A DNA stretch of 64,000 bases from positions 10,158,001 to 10,222,000 of the forward strand of contig NZ_JAUSYQ010000002.1 of assembly GCF_030816965.1 (NCBI RefSeq), written 5' to 3'. Source of the stretch: Streptomyces canus. GTDB taxonomy: Bacteria > Actinomycetota > Actinomycetes > Streptomycetales > Streptomycetaceae. A program made the position numbers and the translations under genes. The notes below the pieces were generated by a model. The model did not search any database, had not been told where the DNA came from, and saw only the letters and a program-made list of their open reading frames with translations. Positions 16,740 to 26,566 of this stretch are shown piece by piece (position 1 is the first letter of the stretch; the number at the start of each line of letters is the position of its first letter).

Positions 16740-17801
16740 ATGCTGCACTCCCTGTGGACACCGACCACCGTCGGCGACATCTCCCTCCCGCACCGCCTGG
16801 TCATGGCCCCCATGACCCGTGACCGCTCCACGCCAGAAGGCGTACCGACCGAGCTGAACGCCGAGTACTACGCCCAGCGGGCCTCGCACGCGCTCGTCAT
16901 CACCGAGGGAACCCAGCCCTCCGCCGATGGGCAGGGCTACCTCCTGACCCCAGGCATCCACAATGACGAGCAGATCGCCGGGTGGCGCAAGGTCACCGAT
17001 GCCGTGCACGCGGCCGACGGCCGGATCGTCATCCAGCTGATGCACACCGGACGCATCGCCCACCCCGACAACACCCCCCACGGCCGCCGGCCGGTCGCCC
17101 CTTCGGCGGTCCGCCCACAGGGCGCGATGTTCACCGCGTCCGGGCCCCAGGAGATGCCGACCCCCCGTGCTCTGTCGACACAGGAGGTCGCGGCGACCGT
17201 CGACGACTTCCGCCGCGCCGCAGCGGCCGCTGTCGCGGCCGGCGCCGACGGCGTGGAGATCCACGGCGCCAACGGCTACCTGGTGCACCAGTTCCTGTCC
17301 GACAACACCAATCAGCGCACCGATGGCTACGGCGGCTCGATCGAGGGCCGCATCCGCTTCGCCGTCGAGGTCGCCGCAGCCGTGGCCGACGAGATCGGCG
17401 CCGAGCGCACCGGTATCCGTATCTCCCCCGGCAACCCCTACAACGACATCGCCGAGTCCGACACCGCCGAGCTGTATCCGGCGCTCCTGGACGCCCTGCG
17501 CCCCCTCGGCCTGGCCTACCTCCACGTGATGCACGCGGGCGACGAGGAGCTGCTGGGCACCCTGCGCGCACTGTGGCCGACCACCCTGATCCTCAACCGG
17601 GCCGGCACCGACCTGCCCACCCGCGCCAAGGACGTCGACCACGGCACGGCCGACCTCGTCTCCGTCGGCACCCTCGCGCTCGCCAACCCGGACCTGGTCG
17701 AGCGGCTACGCTCTGAGGCGCCGCTGAACACCCCCGACCCGGCGACCTTCTACGGCGGCGGAGTGGCCGGCTACACCGACTACCCCACCCACACCGTCTG
17801 A
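16740..17801 (+). CDS. old yellow enzyme family NADH:flavin oxidoreductase (alkene reductase)
   Basis: 353 residues. It starts MLHSLWTPTTVGDISLPHRLVMAPMTRDRS and carries the OYE TIM-barrel motifs: ITEGTQPSADGQGY, the IQLMHTGRIAHPDN segment, the substrate-binding HGANGYLVHQFLSDNTNQRTDGYGGS with the paired His/Asn, and C-terminal VSVGTLALANPDLVERL for FMN phosphate binding. Closest in style to NemA/XenB ene-reductases that reduce activated C=C bonds or nitro compounds with FMN. It lies 83 bp after the quinone reductase and 11 bp before marR. Confidence 0.92.
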   Translation: MLHSLWTPTTVGDISLPHRLVMAPMTRDRSTPEGVPTELNAEYYAQRASHALVITEGTQPSADGQGYLLTPGIHNDEQIAGWRKVTDAVHAADGRIVIQLMHTGRIAHPDNTPHGRRPVAPSAVRPQGAMFTASGPQEMPTPRALSTQEVAATVDDFRRAAAAAVAAGADGVEIHGANGYLVHQFLSDNTNQRTDGYGGSIEGRIRFAVEVAAAVADEIGAERTGIRISPGNPYNDIAESDTAELYPALLDALRPLGLAYLHVMHAGDEELLGTLRALWPTTLILNRAGTDLPTRAKDVDHGTADLVSVGTLALANPDLVERLRSEAPLNTPDPATFYGGGVAGYTDYPTHTV

Positions 17802-17812
17802 GGAACCGAACC

Positions 17813-18292
17813 ATGCCCATCCCCGAACCCCGCATGCCCACGACGGCCGGCGCAGGACCGATGAGCTACGCGATCTTCCAACTCGCCCGCGCCCACCGCG
17901 CCTACGCCGCCGCCATGCTCCGCGAGATGGACCTGCATCTCGGACAGGAACTGCTGCTGATGCAACTCCTGGACCGGGACGGCCAGACCCAGTCCGAGCT
18001 GCTCGACAGCGTCGGCCTGGACCACTCCACCGTCTCCAAGTCCCTTCGCCGCATGCAGGACGCCGGCCTGCTCCTCCGTGAGCCGGCCGCACATGACCGG
18101 CGCGTCATGGTCGTCCACCTCACCGACAAGGGCCGTGCGATGCGCGAGCCCCTGGCAGCCATGTGGCGGGCCCTGGAGGAGACCTCCGCACGAGACCTCT
18201 CGGCGCAGCAGGCGGAGTCCTTCGTCCGCACGGCCTACGCCATCGCCGACGCGATCAACAGCCGCGCGCTGCCACGGGAAGAATCTGAGTAA
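17813..18292 (+). CDS. MarR-family transcriptional regulator
   Basis: 159 residues. Winged-HTH with LLMQLLDRDGQTQSELLDSVGLDHSTVSKSLRRMQDAGLLLREPAAHDRRVMVVHLTDKGRAM, the full MarR DNA-recognition and wing region. It is the third gene of the reductase operon and is probably autoregulatory through the dyad at 15673-15717. The ligand is unknown; no conserved regulatory Cys is evident. Confidence 0.9.
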   Translation: MPIPEPRMPTTAGAGPMSYAIFQLARAHRAYAAAMLREMDLHLGQELLLMQLLDRDGQTQSELLDSVGLDHSTVSKSLRRMQDAGLLLREPAAHDRRVMVVHLTDKGRAMREPLAAMWRALEETSARDLSAQQAESFVRTAYAIADAINSRALPREESE

Positions 18293-18823
18293 CTCCCCTC
18301 GGATTGCACCCCGGTTCCGGCCTGAAGTGCCAATCGGTACCGGCGTTCTCGCGAAGTGGACAGTCCTGTAGCGCACTCAGCTGCACGAAGGCCCGTGCTG
18401 AACGGAGCCTGGCTTCGCGATTGTCGGAACAAGTCCGGTGAGCCGAGCCGGCGGATGGGGCGCGGTGCCCCGCTCACCCCGGTACGTCAGGGAGAACGGG
18501 CTGGGCGGGTCCTCGGCGTCAGGGGCAAGTGCGAGCTGTCCCGGTGCGGGCAGGCGGAACTCGTCCGGGGGAAGGGGCAGGGAAAGGGCAACACTCCTCC
18601 CAAGGGGATGTCGAGCCCCTCCCCTTCGCCGGCCAGGCTGAGGCCGGCCGCATCACCCGCGTCCTGTTCACCGTCGCCCCCTGCAAGCTCCTGCCGACCG
18701 GCGGTGGCCCGTGCCGCAGATCCGCCCATCACAGGCCCGCCCCTTGAGCGACCCGGGCCGACGGCGCCCCCGTCTGCGCCACCTGATCTCCCCACTCCTG
18801 ACCTGATGGAAAGTGAGACCCCC
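18293..18823. other. intergenic stretch, no gene recognised
   Basis: 531 bp of GC-rich sequence between the MarR operon and the NmrA-like gene. Open frames here have low-complexity Pro/Ser/Arg-rich translations with no recognisable family. A small GGGGC/GCCCC hairpin (18458-18472) is the only structure seen. It probably holds the promoter of the next gene. Confidence 0.5.
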
Positions 18824-19732
18824 ATGACCACCACCCTGCCCGTCCTCGTCGTCGGTGCGACCGGCTCCCTCGGCGGCAAGGTCGTCGACGAACTGCTGGG
18901 GCGCGGCAAGAACGTCCGCGCCCTGGTCCGGCCGACCACCGACGCCAGCAAGCTGGAAAGCCGGGGTGTCGAGATCGCCCGCGGCGACATGCTCGACCTC
19001 GACTCGCTCGTCGCCGCGATGAACGGTGCCGACGCCGTCATCACCACCGCCGCCGGCTACACCCGCGGCGGCAAGAACGCCCACGACATCGACACCATCG
19101 GCAACGCCAACCTCGCCGAGGCCGCCCACCGCACCGGCATCCGGCGGTTCGTCCTGACCAGCATCCTCACCAGCGACCAGACGCCCCAGGTCCCGCACTT
19201 CTGGCACAAGAAGCTCGCCGAGGACAAGCTCGAACAGCTCGGCGTCCCCTTCGTCGCACTGCGACCTGGGGCGTTCCTCGACCAGGTCGCGAGCATGGCG
19301 GGCGACCCTGTCGACAAGGGCCGCATGGTGTGGATCGGCAAGGCCACCGTCCCGCTGACCTTCGTCCACACCTCCGACCTCGCGGCCTACCTGGCAGCCG
19401 CCGTCGACGCCGACGCCGAGGCCGGTGAGCGGATCGACATCGGCTGGGACCGTCCGGTCAGCATGCGCGAGATGGCCGACCTGATGGGCCGCCGGGCCGG
19501 GAAGAAGATCAAGGTGGTGGCCATCCCGTCCGCCGTCGCCCGCGCCGCAGGAGCCGTCGCCGGCCGCTTCATGCCCCTGATCAAGGACCTGGCCGCGATG
19601 TTCCGCTGGTTCGAGACCGGCCGCTACGTCGCCGACCCCCGCCGCCAGGAGCAGCTGTTCGGCCCCGTCCCCAAAGCCGAAGACGCCCTCGCCCGGTACA
19701 CCGACGAGCTGCGCACCGCACAGCACCGGTGA
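18824..19732 (+). CDS. NmrA-like NAD(P)-binding reductase
   Basis: 302 residues from ATG 18824; an in-frame ATG at 18806 is possible, with GGAAAG between them. The Rossmann start LPVLVVGATGSLGGKVVDELLGRGKNVRALVR has the GxxGxxG motif and a basic residue at the second strand end, favouring NADP. ITTAAGYTRGGKNAHDIDTIGN and FVLTSILTSDQTPQVPHFWHKKLAEDKLEQ fit atypical SDRs of the NmrA/YwnB type, which often act as redox sensors or isoflavone-reductase-like enzymes. There are no close operon partners. The function is not assigned. Confidence 0.85.
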   Translation: MTTTLPVLVVGATGSLGGKVVDELLGRGKNVRALVRPTTDASKLESRGVEIARGDMLDLDSLVAAMNGADAVITTAAGYTRGGKNAHDIDTIGNANLAEAAHRTGIRRFVLTSILTSDQTPQVPHFWHKKLAEDKLEQLGVPFVALRPGAFLDQVASMAGDPVDKGRMVWIGKATVPLTFVHTSDLAAYLAAAVDADAEAGERIDIGWDRPVSMREMADLMGRRAGKKIKVVAIPSAVARAAGAVAGRFMPLIKDLAAMFRWFETGRYVADPRRQEQLFGPVPKAEDALARYTDELRTAQHR

Positions 19733-19975
19733 CAGGCCCGCGTCCCCTCCCCCGCCGCCCGGCGGCCTGACCAGGACGCCTCGGGCCGATCCCTCCTGGC
19801 CGAACCACTCCACAACCGTTCCGGCCGAACCGAACGGGTGACGGGGCGCGCGCTCAGCGCTTCCCCAGCCGGCATGAGGGGGCTCGAAGCCCTGCGATCG
19901 CGGGGGCTTCACCCGGTGTCCCCCATTGACAACCAGATGTCCGCAACTGCCTGAGCGATTCGCCGAGGAACTGGC

Positions 19976-20140
19976 ATGGACAGGCGTGCAGCGTCCGCAG
20001 GCGCCGCCGCCTCTGCGACGATGCGAGCGGTCGTCGTCTCTCGGCCCGGCGGCCTGGATGCCCTTCAGGTCACCACGGTCGTCCTGCCGACACAGACGGT
20101 CGACGCCGCTGCGAGGCAACTCGGAGTTCCGGGGCGCTGA
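19976..20140 (+). pseudogene. remnant of an MDR oxidoreductase N-terminus
   Basis: A 54-codon frame in which MRAVVVSRPGGLDALQVTTV (from 20021) matches the first strand of quinone-oxidoreductase/zinc-alcohol-dehydrogenase proteins. It then turns into unrelated sequence and stops. Too short to be functional; treated as debris in a 1.1-kb degenerate interval (19733-20834). Confidence 0.4.
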
Positions 20141-20389
20141 CGCCATGTCAACTGCGGCCAGGGGCCCGAGATGCCGACGAGCAGGATCGCGAGCAACGCC
20201 AGGAGGGCGGTCCACCCGCCTGAAGTGTTGCGCCCCGACGTATCGCCGCGTACCGCCGGATGCAGGCTGCCGGGCAGCGGCCGGGGGACAGGGCCGGCGC
20301 GCCTCATTCCCGACGGGTGCAAGGAGACCGGTCGAACCGATGCCCGGTCGGAGACGTGGCTGTCGAGGCCGGTCTTGCATGGGAAGGGC

Positions 20390-20479
20390 CTACGCCCGTC
20401 CCGTCCGCTGCGCCGGCTGGACGCGCAGCCGGCTCAGGCGGTCGATCTCGGCGTCGATGGCCGCCAACCGGGGCTCGAC
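20390..20479 (-). pseudogene. remnant of a MerR regulator C-terminus
   Basis: The minus strand encodes VEPRLAAIDAEIDRLSRLRVQPAQRTGRA and a stop, nearly the same as the end of the intact MerR protein at 4364 (VVARRLAAIDAEIDRLTGLRTRLARQTGRA). DNA identity is also obvious between about 20394-20470 and 4372-4448. The N-terminal DNA-binding domain is absent: upstream sequence reads as unrelated peptide. The remaining parts of 19733-20834 show nothing else recognisable; the last 100 bp should contain the promoter of the protease gene. Confidence 0.7.
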
Positions 20480-20834
20480 CCCGCCGGAAGCGGCGGAGAC
20501 GGCGTCGGCGTGCGCGCAGCGCCGCCCCGGCCTCGTTCTGTTGCGGTGTCCGGCGCCCGCTCCGGCGGACAGGCAGGCTTGGGGGAGGTCCTGCCGTAGA
20601 TCCGAAGCATCGCGGCCGACCGTGCGGGGAACGGCCCGGCCCGCCCTCCGGGCGAACACGGAGGTTCGACGACAGGACCTACGGAAGCCGCCAATTCCCG
20701 TGGCCGAAGGGGGCATTGGCACTCCTCGGCCACAGGATTTCCTTGAGCCGATTTCCGCTCAGCGCTCACTCTGATCACTGGCTTCCGCCCACCAGGCCGG
20801 AAGCGTTGTCAGCGTTCAGGGGAGGACGCCACCC

Positions 20835-23800
20835 ATGCGAAGACTCCACGCCCTCGGGGTAGTGGCAGGAGCGGCAGGACTACTCACGGGCGCGATCACG
20901 CCCGCAGCGGCCGGTTCCGGACCGCGGGTCACCGCACCGGACGCCCCGCCCGTGCGGAGCAGCGCCGAGACCGCAGCCGCGAAGACGCAGACCGTCACCC
21001 TCATCACCGGCGACACCGTGTCGCTCAGCGTCGGCCCGGGCGGCAAGTACGCCGTCGACGTCCAGCGCGGCAAGGGCCGGGAGGCTGCCACCTTCGTGTC
21101 GAGCGAGAAGGACGGCGAGGTCAGTGTGCTGCCGGCGGACGCGATCCCGCTGCTGAAGGCGGGCCGCCTCGACCCGGCCCTGTTCAACGTCACCCAGCTG
21201 GTGAAGCAGGGATACGCGGACGCGAGGACCGGCACCACCCCGGTGATCGCGACGTACACGAAGGGCAGCGAGACCCCGGACGGCGCGCGCCGGACGCTCG
21301 CGCTGCCCACGATCGACGGTGCCGCGCTGAGCGCGAAGAAGTCGCCCGCCTTCTGGGCCGACATCGCCCCCGCACTGGGCACCGACCCCACGGCGAAGGC
21401 CGCGAAGCGGCTCGGCGAGGGCATCGACAAGATCTGGCTCGACGGCAAGGTGGAGGCATCGCTCGATGTGAGCGTGCCGCAGATCGGCGCGCCCCAGGTG
21501 TGGAAGTCGGGCTACGACGGCAAGGGCGTCAAGGTCGCCGTCCTGGACACGGGCGTGGACGCCGGTCACCCGGATCTCGCCGGGAAGATCGGTGAGACGA
21601 AGAGCTTCGTGCCGGACCAGGCGGTGCAGGACGGCCACGGCCACGGCACCCATGTGGCGTCCACGATCGTCGGCTCGGGTGCTGCGTCGGAAGGCAGGCG
21701 CAAGGGTGTGGCGCCGGGCGCGGACCTGCTGATCGGCAAGGTGCTGAACAACGCGGGCCAGGGCCAGGACTCCTGGATCATCGCGGGCATGGAGTGGGCG
21801 GCGCGTTCCGGCGCGAAGATCGTGTCGATGTCGCTGGGCGGCACAGCTTCGGGTCCCTCGGACGTGCTGAGTGAGACGGTCGATGAGTTGTCCGCGTCCA
21901 CCGGCACCCTCTTCGTGATCGCCGCGGGCAACTCCGGCCCGTCCGAGCAGACCGTCGGCACCCCGGGCATCGCCGACTCGGCGCTGACGGTGGGTGCGGT
22001 GGACAAGTCCGACAAGCTGGCGTCGTTCTCGAGCCGGGGGCCACGCATCGGCGACTTCGCGGTCAAGCCCGAGATCACCGCACCGGGCGCGGCCATCACC
22101 GCGGCCCGCGCGGCCGGTACCACCATGGGCACGCCGGTCGACGACTACTACACGACGTCGAGCGGTACGTCGATGGCCACCCCGCATGTCGCGGGCGCCG
22201 CGGCGCTGGTCGCGCAGGCCCATCCGGACTGGACGGGCCAGCAGATCAAGCAGGCGCTGGCGACCACCGCGAAGACGAACACCGTCAACTCCGTGTTCGA
22301 GCAGGGCGACGGCCGGGTCGACGCCGTGGGGGCTGTCCACCAGGGCGTCTTCGCGACGCCGACCCTGAGCTTCGGCACGTACGAGCAGGACGACACCGAG
22401 GCCGACAGCAAGGACATCACCTACACCAACACCACCGACAAGGCGGTGGAGTTGAAGGTCTCTTCGTCGCTCCCCGACGCCGCCCCGAACGCGGACACCG
22501 TGACCGTCCCGGCGAAGGGCACCGCCACCGTCTCGGTCACCGTCGACCCCGCCGAAGAGGCGACGGGCCGGTACACGGGCCACATCACCGCGAGCGCCGA
22601 CGGCGTCCAGGTCACCACCGCCGTCGGCTTCGAGAAGCTGGCGAAGACCTACGACCTGAAGCTGTCGCTGGTGGGCCGGGACGGCAAGCCGTCCACCGGG
22701 GCGTCGATCTTCATGCTGCAGGAACTCAACGGCGCGTACCCGGACACGTACGGGTTCCTCGGCAGCGGCTACACCTTCAAGGTGCCCGCCGGTACGTACA
22801 ACGTGGCGTCCTGGATTTCGAAGCGGGACGCCGCCGGACTGGAGGTCACCACCTCGGTCGTCGGCGACCCGGAGGTCAAGGTCGACAAGAACACAGAGGT
22901 CGTCCTCGACGCCCGCACGGCCGTCGAGATCAAGCCGAAGACCAAGGAGGACTCCGAGTTCCAGGGCTTCAGCACCAACTGGCACCGGGAGGGCCCGGGC
23001 AGCACCTGGGGCATGACCTACACCCAGGGCTGGTGGACCGACCACGTCTACGTGGCGCCCACCGAGAAGGTCACCGAAGGCATGTTCGAGTTCTCCTCGA
23101 AGTTCCGTCTGTACGCCAAGGAGCTGACGGCGAGCGTCACCAGCCCCGAGAAGTACGCGCTGCCCCTCGACTACGCACAGACGTCCAGCGGCTTCCCGGT
23201 GAAGATCAACGGTGACCGCTCGGTCCGGGCGGTGGACGCGGGCAGCGGCACGGCGGCCGACTTCGCGGGCCTCGACGTCAAGGGCAAGGTGGCTGTCGTC
23301 CGGGTGGGCGCCGGGGCGACGGCGGACGAGGCACTGGCCAACGCGACCACGGCCGGGGCCGGTTACGTCCTCGCCTACCACGAGACGCCCGGGTACTGGA
23401 TCTCCTGGGTGAAGAGCGCGACCATCCCGCTGATGACCGCCACCGGCGAGGACGGTGCGAAGCTCGGGGCCCTGCTCAAGAGCGGGAAGAAGGTCAACCT
23501 GAAGCTGAAGGGCACCGCGGTCAGCCCGTACGTGTACAGCGTGATGTTCCCGCAGACGGACGCCGTGTCGGCCAACCAGACGTACCACCTGAACAGCTCC
23601 AACACCGTGAAGCAGACGGTTCGCTACCACGCGGGCCGGGCCGGCCAGGTAGGTAAGGACGCCGTGTACCGGTTCCGTCCCTGGCAGGCCGCCGACATCG
23701 CGACCACCAACAACGTGCAACTCGGCACGGAGCGCACCGAGTACTACAACGTCTCCGACAGCCGGATCTGGCACGCCGTCTATCCGGACACGAACGCCAT

Positions 23801-24512
23801 CAAGGCTCAGTGGAACGCCCTGCGGACCTTCGACAAGGCGGGCAAGCTGCCCGCCGAGGACTGGCTGCGTCAGGTCGTGCGCCCCGCGACCAGTCAGCAG
23901 TACGGCCTCTCCCAGCGCACCGGTGACAAACTCACCTTCGCGATCCCGGAGACGAGCGACTCGGCGCTGGAGCACTACGGGTCGGTGGACAACGTCCAGG
24001 ACCTCGCGAAGGGCACGTTGTACAAGGACGGACAGCTGGTCGGCGACACCGCACTCGGCGGACTCGGTACCTTCGATGTCCCCGTGGCGCAGGCCTCCTA
24101 CCGTCTCGTGCTCGACGCCCGGCGCACGGCCGGCTGGGCGGCGTACTCCACCGCCACCCACACCGAATGGTCCTTCGCCTCGGCGCACACGGACCAGCGG
24201 ACGGCGCTGCCACTGCTCTCGGTCGACTACGGCGTGGACGGGCTCGACCTCCTCAACCGCGTCGACCGCAAGCACAAGGCGGAACTTGGACTCGCCGTGC
24301 GCACTCAGTCCGGCAACGCCACGGCCGCCGAACTGAAGGCTTGGGTCTCCTACGACGACGGTACGTCCTGGAAGGAGGTGAAGGTGAAACGCGGCGAGCT
24401 GGAACTCACACACCCGAAGAGCGCCACGTTCGTGTCGCTGCGCGTCCGGGCCGCTGACCGGAACGGCAACGCGGTCGACCAGACCGTACTGCGGGCGTTC
24501 GGGCTGAAATAG
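20835..24512 (+). CDS. large secreted subtilisin-like (S8) serine protease
   Basis: 1225 residues, ATG after GGGGAGGA. Sec signal peptide (MRRLHALGVVAGAAGLLTGAITPAAAG), propeptide, then the S8 catalytic domain with Asp in VAVLDTGVDAGHPDL (D238), His in GHGTHVAST (H270) and Ser in SGTSMATPHVAG (S446); the oxyanion Asn lies in VIAAGNSGPS. After about residue 510 come beta-sandwich domains. A PA-like segment (near residues 793-900: GLDVKGKVAVVRVGAGATADEALANATTAGAGYVLAYHE) is placed unusually after the catalytic domain rather than inside it. The domain order fits the ~1100-1250-residue Streptomyces S8 family exported for protein scavenging. A 1396-codon antisense frame is a coding shadow. Confidence 0.95.
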   Translation: MRRLHALGVVAGAAGLLTGAITPAAAGSGPRVTAPDAPPVRSSAETAAAKTQTVTLITGDTVSLSVGPGGKYAVDVQRGKGREAATFVSSEKDGEVSVLPADAIPLLKAGRLDPALFNVTQLVKQGYADARTGTTPVIATYTKGSETPDGARRTLALPTIDGAALSAKKSPAFWADIAPALGTDPTAKAAKRLGEGIDKIWLDGKVEASLDVSVPQIGAPQVWKSGYDGKGVKVAVLDTGVDAGHPDLAGKIGETKSFVPDQAVQDGHGHGTHVASTIVGSGAASEGRRKGVAPGADLLIGKVLNNAGQGQDSWIIAGMEWAARSGAKIVSMSLGGTASGPSDVLSETVDELSASTGTLFVIAAGNSGPSEQTVGTPGIADSALTVGAVDKSDKLASFSSRGPRIGDFAVKPEITAPGAAITAARAAGTTMGTPVDDYYTTSSGTSMATPHVAGAAALVAQAHPDWTGQQIKQALATTAKTNTVNSVFEQGDGRVDAVGAVHQGVFATPTLSFGTYEQDDTEADSKDITYTNTTDKAVELKVSSSLPDAAPNADTVTVPAKGTATVSVTVDPAEEATGRYTGHITASADGVQVTTAVGFEKLAKTYDLKLSLVGRDGKPSTGASIFMLQELNGAYPDTYGFLGSGYTFKVPAGTYNVASWISKRDAAGLEVTTSVVGDPEVKVDKNTEVVLDARTAVEIKPKTKEDSEFQGFSTNWHREGPGSTWGMTYTQGWWTDHVYVAPTEKVTEGMFEFSSKFRLYAKELTASVTSPEKYALPLDYAQTSSGFPVKINGDRSVRAVDAGSGTAADFAGLDVKGKVAVVRVGAGATADEALANATTAGAGYVLAYHETPGYWISWVKSATIPLMTATGEDGAKLGALLKSGKKVNLKLKGTAVSPYVYSVMFPQTDAVSANQTYHLNSSNTVKQTVRYHAGRAGQVGKDAVYRFRPWQAADIATTNNVQLGTERTEYYNVSDSRIWHAVYPDTNAIKAQWNALRTFDKAGKLPAEDWLRQVVRPATSQQYGLSQRTGDKLTFAIPETSDSALEHYGSVDNVQDLAKGTLYKDGQLVGDTALGGLGTFDVPVAQASYRLVLDARRTAGWAAYSTATHTEWSFASAHTDQRTALPLLSVDYGVDGLDLLNRVDRKHKAELGLAVRTQSGNATAAELKAWVSYDDGTSWKEVKVKRGELELTHPKSATFVSLRVRAADRNGNAVDQTVLRAFGLK

Positions 24513-24595
24513 GCGGCTCGAAACAGGTGACCTGAAGTGATCGGCCTGAAGCCAACGGTGTCCCAGGCCTGTCAACGGCATTAACAAAGATCGCC

Positions 24596-24601
24596 TACCG
24601 T
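24596..24601 (+). promoter_or_regulatory. possible -10 of a leaderless promoter for the 24610 gene
   Basis: TACCGT lies 8 nt before the ATG at 24610, with TGTCAA at 24570-24575 as a weak -35 at 20-bp spacing. No Shine-Dalgarno is present before this ATG, which supports a leaderless mRNA. Confidence 0.35.
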
Positions 24602-24609
24602 GTCGAGCC

Positions 24610-25611
24610 ATGGTGGACAGGGGATACGACACGGCAGACCAGACCCCCGCCGCGAGCCCCTGGGCCGCGGTGGGGGTCTCCGCGTTCGACGAGCTGCTGT
24701 ACCAGGCGGTGCTCAACCAACCCGACGCCGGCACGGTCGGCTGGGCGTTGCTGACCGGTGCCTCCCCGGCCCGGGTCCGCGAGGCCTGCGACCGGCTGCT
24801 CACGCTGGGGTTGCTGCAACCACCGGACTCCATGGGCGGGTTGCGGGCGGTCGACCCCCGGGTGGCGATCCGCGGGCTGATACGGCGGCGCGAGACGGAG
24901 TCCGAGCTGCTGGCCGCCACCGCCGAGGAGTTGGCGACCGCGTACGAGGCGGGACTGCTGCGCGAGGAGCCGTCCCGGCTGGTCGAGGTGGCCTCCGGTG
25001 AGGGCGCCATCGCGGCGCGCCTGGAGGAGATGTACGCGCGCGCAGAACACGAGGTGTGCCTCTTCGACACACCGCCGTATCTTGCCCCAGCCGCTCCGCA
25101 GGTGAATCTCCAAGCCGATCTGCTCAGCCGCGGGATCGTCTCACGCGGGATCTACGCGGCGACCGGCTTGGAGGATCCGAAGGTGCTGTCCCGCGCCTTC
25201 AGGATGGTGGAACTGGGCGAACAGGCCCGGGTGTTGCCGTCCGTGCCGCTTAAGCTGCTGGTGGTCGACGGATGCCGGGCACTGTTGCCGCTGACCGCCT
25301 CCGCGGCCGGCGGCTACTGTGCCGTCGTGGTGTGGCACTCGGCGGTGACCGAGGCCCTGCAGAAGCTCTTTGAGCTGGCCTGGCAGCAGGCGACGCCTCT
25401 GGGGCAGGCGGCCGAAGAGGGTGACCTCTCCGAGAGCGAGAGGACGTTGACCCGGCTGCTGGCGGCCGGAATGAAGGACGAGGCGGTGGCTCGCCATCTG
25501 GGGGTGAGTCTGCGGACCCTGCGGCGGCGAGTGAGTGAGCTGCAGGAGCGGCTGGGTGCGGCGAGCAGGTTCCAGCTGGGAATGCGGGCTTCCCAACGCG
25601 GCTGGGTGTAG
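24610..25611 (+). CDS. LuxR-like HTH transcriptional regulator
   Basis: 333 residues. The N-terminal part resembles a winged helix of TrmB-like regulators (LYQAVLNQPDAGTVGWALLTGASPARVREACDRLLTLGLLQPP). A middle region (VCLFDTPPYLAPA...LLVVDGCRALLPLT) looks like the phospholipase-D-like sensor seen in such proteins. The C-terminal HTH is of LuxR type: LSESERTLTRLLAAGMKDEAVARHLGVSLRTLRRRVSELQERLGA. This architecture is common in Streptomyces next to secreted subtilases, where control of the protease gene is plausible. It is transcribed 97 bp downstream of the protease from its own likely leaderless promoter. Confidence 0.85.
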   Translation: MVDRGYDTADQTPAASPWAAVGVSAFDELLYQAVLNQPDAGTVGWALLTGASPARVREACDRLLTLGLLQPPDSMGGLRAVDPRVAIRGLIRRRETESELLAATAEELATAYEAGLLREEPSRLVEVASGEGAIAARLEEMYARAEHEVCLFDTPPYLAPAAPQVNLQADLLSRGIVSRGIYAATGLEDPKVLSRAFRMVELGEQARVLPSVPLKLLVVDGCRALLPLTASAAGGYCAVVVWHSAVTEALQKLFELAWQQATPLGQAAEEGDLSESERTLTRLLAAGMKDEAVARHLGVSLRTLRRRVSELQERLGAASRFQLGMRASQRGWV

Positions 25612-25698
25612 GGCCGCAACAGCCCTGATGCCGCAGCAGGCCCTATTACCGCGACAGGCACTCGTGCCGAATTCCGCTTTCGGTGGGTATAGCTGCAG

Positions 25699-26340
25699 TT
25701 GGCGGGGCAGGTGCGGGTACTCGGGGTCAAGTGCTGGGGCATGGTGCTGCGGGGACGGCCGGGCTGTGACGAGGGCGAGCAAGCGGTGGTCCGCCGTCTG
25801 GCGTCGGCGAGAAAAGCGCCGAAGGTGCTGGTGGAGCGTTGCCGATGGTGGAACTGGGCTGGGACGGATGGCTGGTCCCGCAGATCGCCGACGAGCTGAG
25901 GTGGGATCTGGGCGGGCAGGCCGCAAACGAAGGATCGCCGAGGCCGAACTCTCCCGGATCATCGGACCGGTCAGGCAGGACCAGCCCGGCCGGCTCGATC
26001 CAGCCGTCGAATGACATGTGGGCGCCCGACGAGGCCGGACCGGCGGAGTGGACCCTGGACGCACTGGCCGCCGACGCTCAGAAACTGGGCATCGAGGTGG
26101 GCCGTTCCCAAGTGCGCAGGATCTTTCTGGCACAGGGGTCCGCTGGCGCCGCACCCGCGCCTGGACCCGGTCGAGGACCCCGGTTTCGACGGAAAGGGAC
26201 GCGGATCATCGAGCTCTGCACCAGCCCGCCCTGCGGCGCGACGGTGGTCTGCGCCGACGAGCTCGGCCCGGTGATCCCGCGCACCTTCCAGCCGGGACCG
26301 GGCTGGTCGCCGGACGGACACCGCATAAAGAAGTGGGTGG
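25699..26340 (+). pseudogene. IS630-family transposase relic
   Basis: Pieces of one transposase are spread over all three forward frames. RLASARKAPKVLVERCR and VELGWDGWLVPQIADELRWD come from the N-terminal HTH; GRKRRIAEAELSRIIGP is the linker; WTLDALAADAQKLGIEVGRSQVRRIF is the second HTH; and GTRIIELCTSPPCGATVVCADELGPVIPRTFQPGPGWSPDGHRIK is the start of the DDE catalytic core with the first Asp (CADELGPV). Several frameshifts, and loss of everything after DGHRIK, leave it dead. I did not find terminal inverted repeats. It marks a past insertion between the protease/LuxR pair and the membrane-protein gene. Confidence 0.8.
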
Positions 26341-26522
26341 GTCTGGCCGGCCTTTGTACCTCACCGCCGTCACCGGCAGTCCATGACGATCAGTGCGGCT
26401 TCCCCGGGCAATGCCGCCCGCCCGGGCTGACGGCCGTTCAGTCGTTGGCTCGGCGCGCGGTCTTTTCCTGACCCACCGGCACGAACAGACACCACGTCCC
26501 TCGACGCCACCATGCCCGGACT

Positions 26523-26551
26523 GAGTCGCCGCCTGACCGAGGCGGCGACTC
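26523..26551 (-). terminator. terminator of the 26567 membrane protein gene
   Basis: Perfect 12-bp stem GAGTCGCCGCCT / AGGCGGCGACTC with a GACCG loop, 15 bp past the stop codon of the minus-strand gene ending at 26567. Confidence 0.85.
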
Positions 26552-26566
26552 GGCATCACTGCGGCA

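Noticed and set aside
18458..18472. GGGGC/GCCCC hairpin as terminator of the MarR operon
   Set aside because: Only 5 bp and 166 bp past the stop; chance structures of this size are frequent in this base composition.
20065..20322. Minus-strand ORF with one hydrophobic segment
   Set aside because: No ribosome site, and half of it is antisense to the oxidoreductase stump; most likely noise in degenerate DNA.
20880..25070. Very long minus-strand open frame (1396 codons)
   Set aside because: It is antisense to the S8 protease, whose D/H/S motifs and signal peptide are clear. The minus frame is Arg/Gly/Val-rich with no family pattern; such shadows are common at this GC content.
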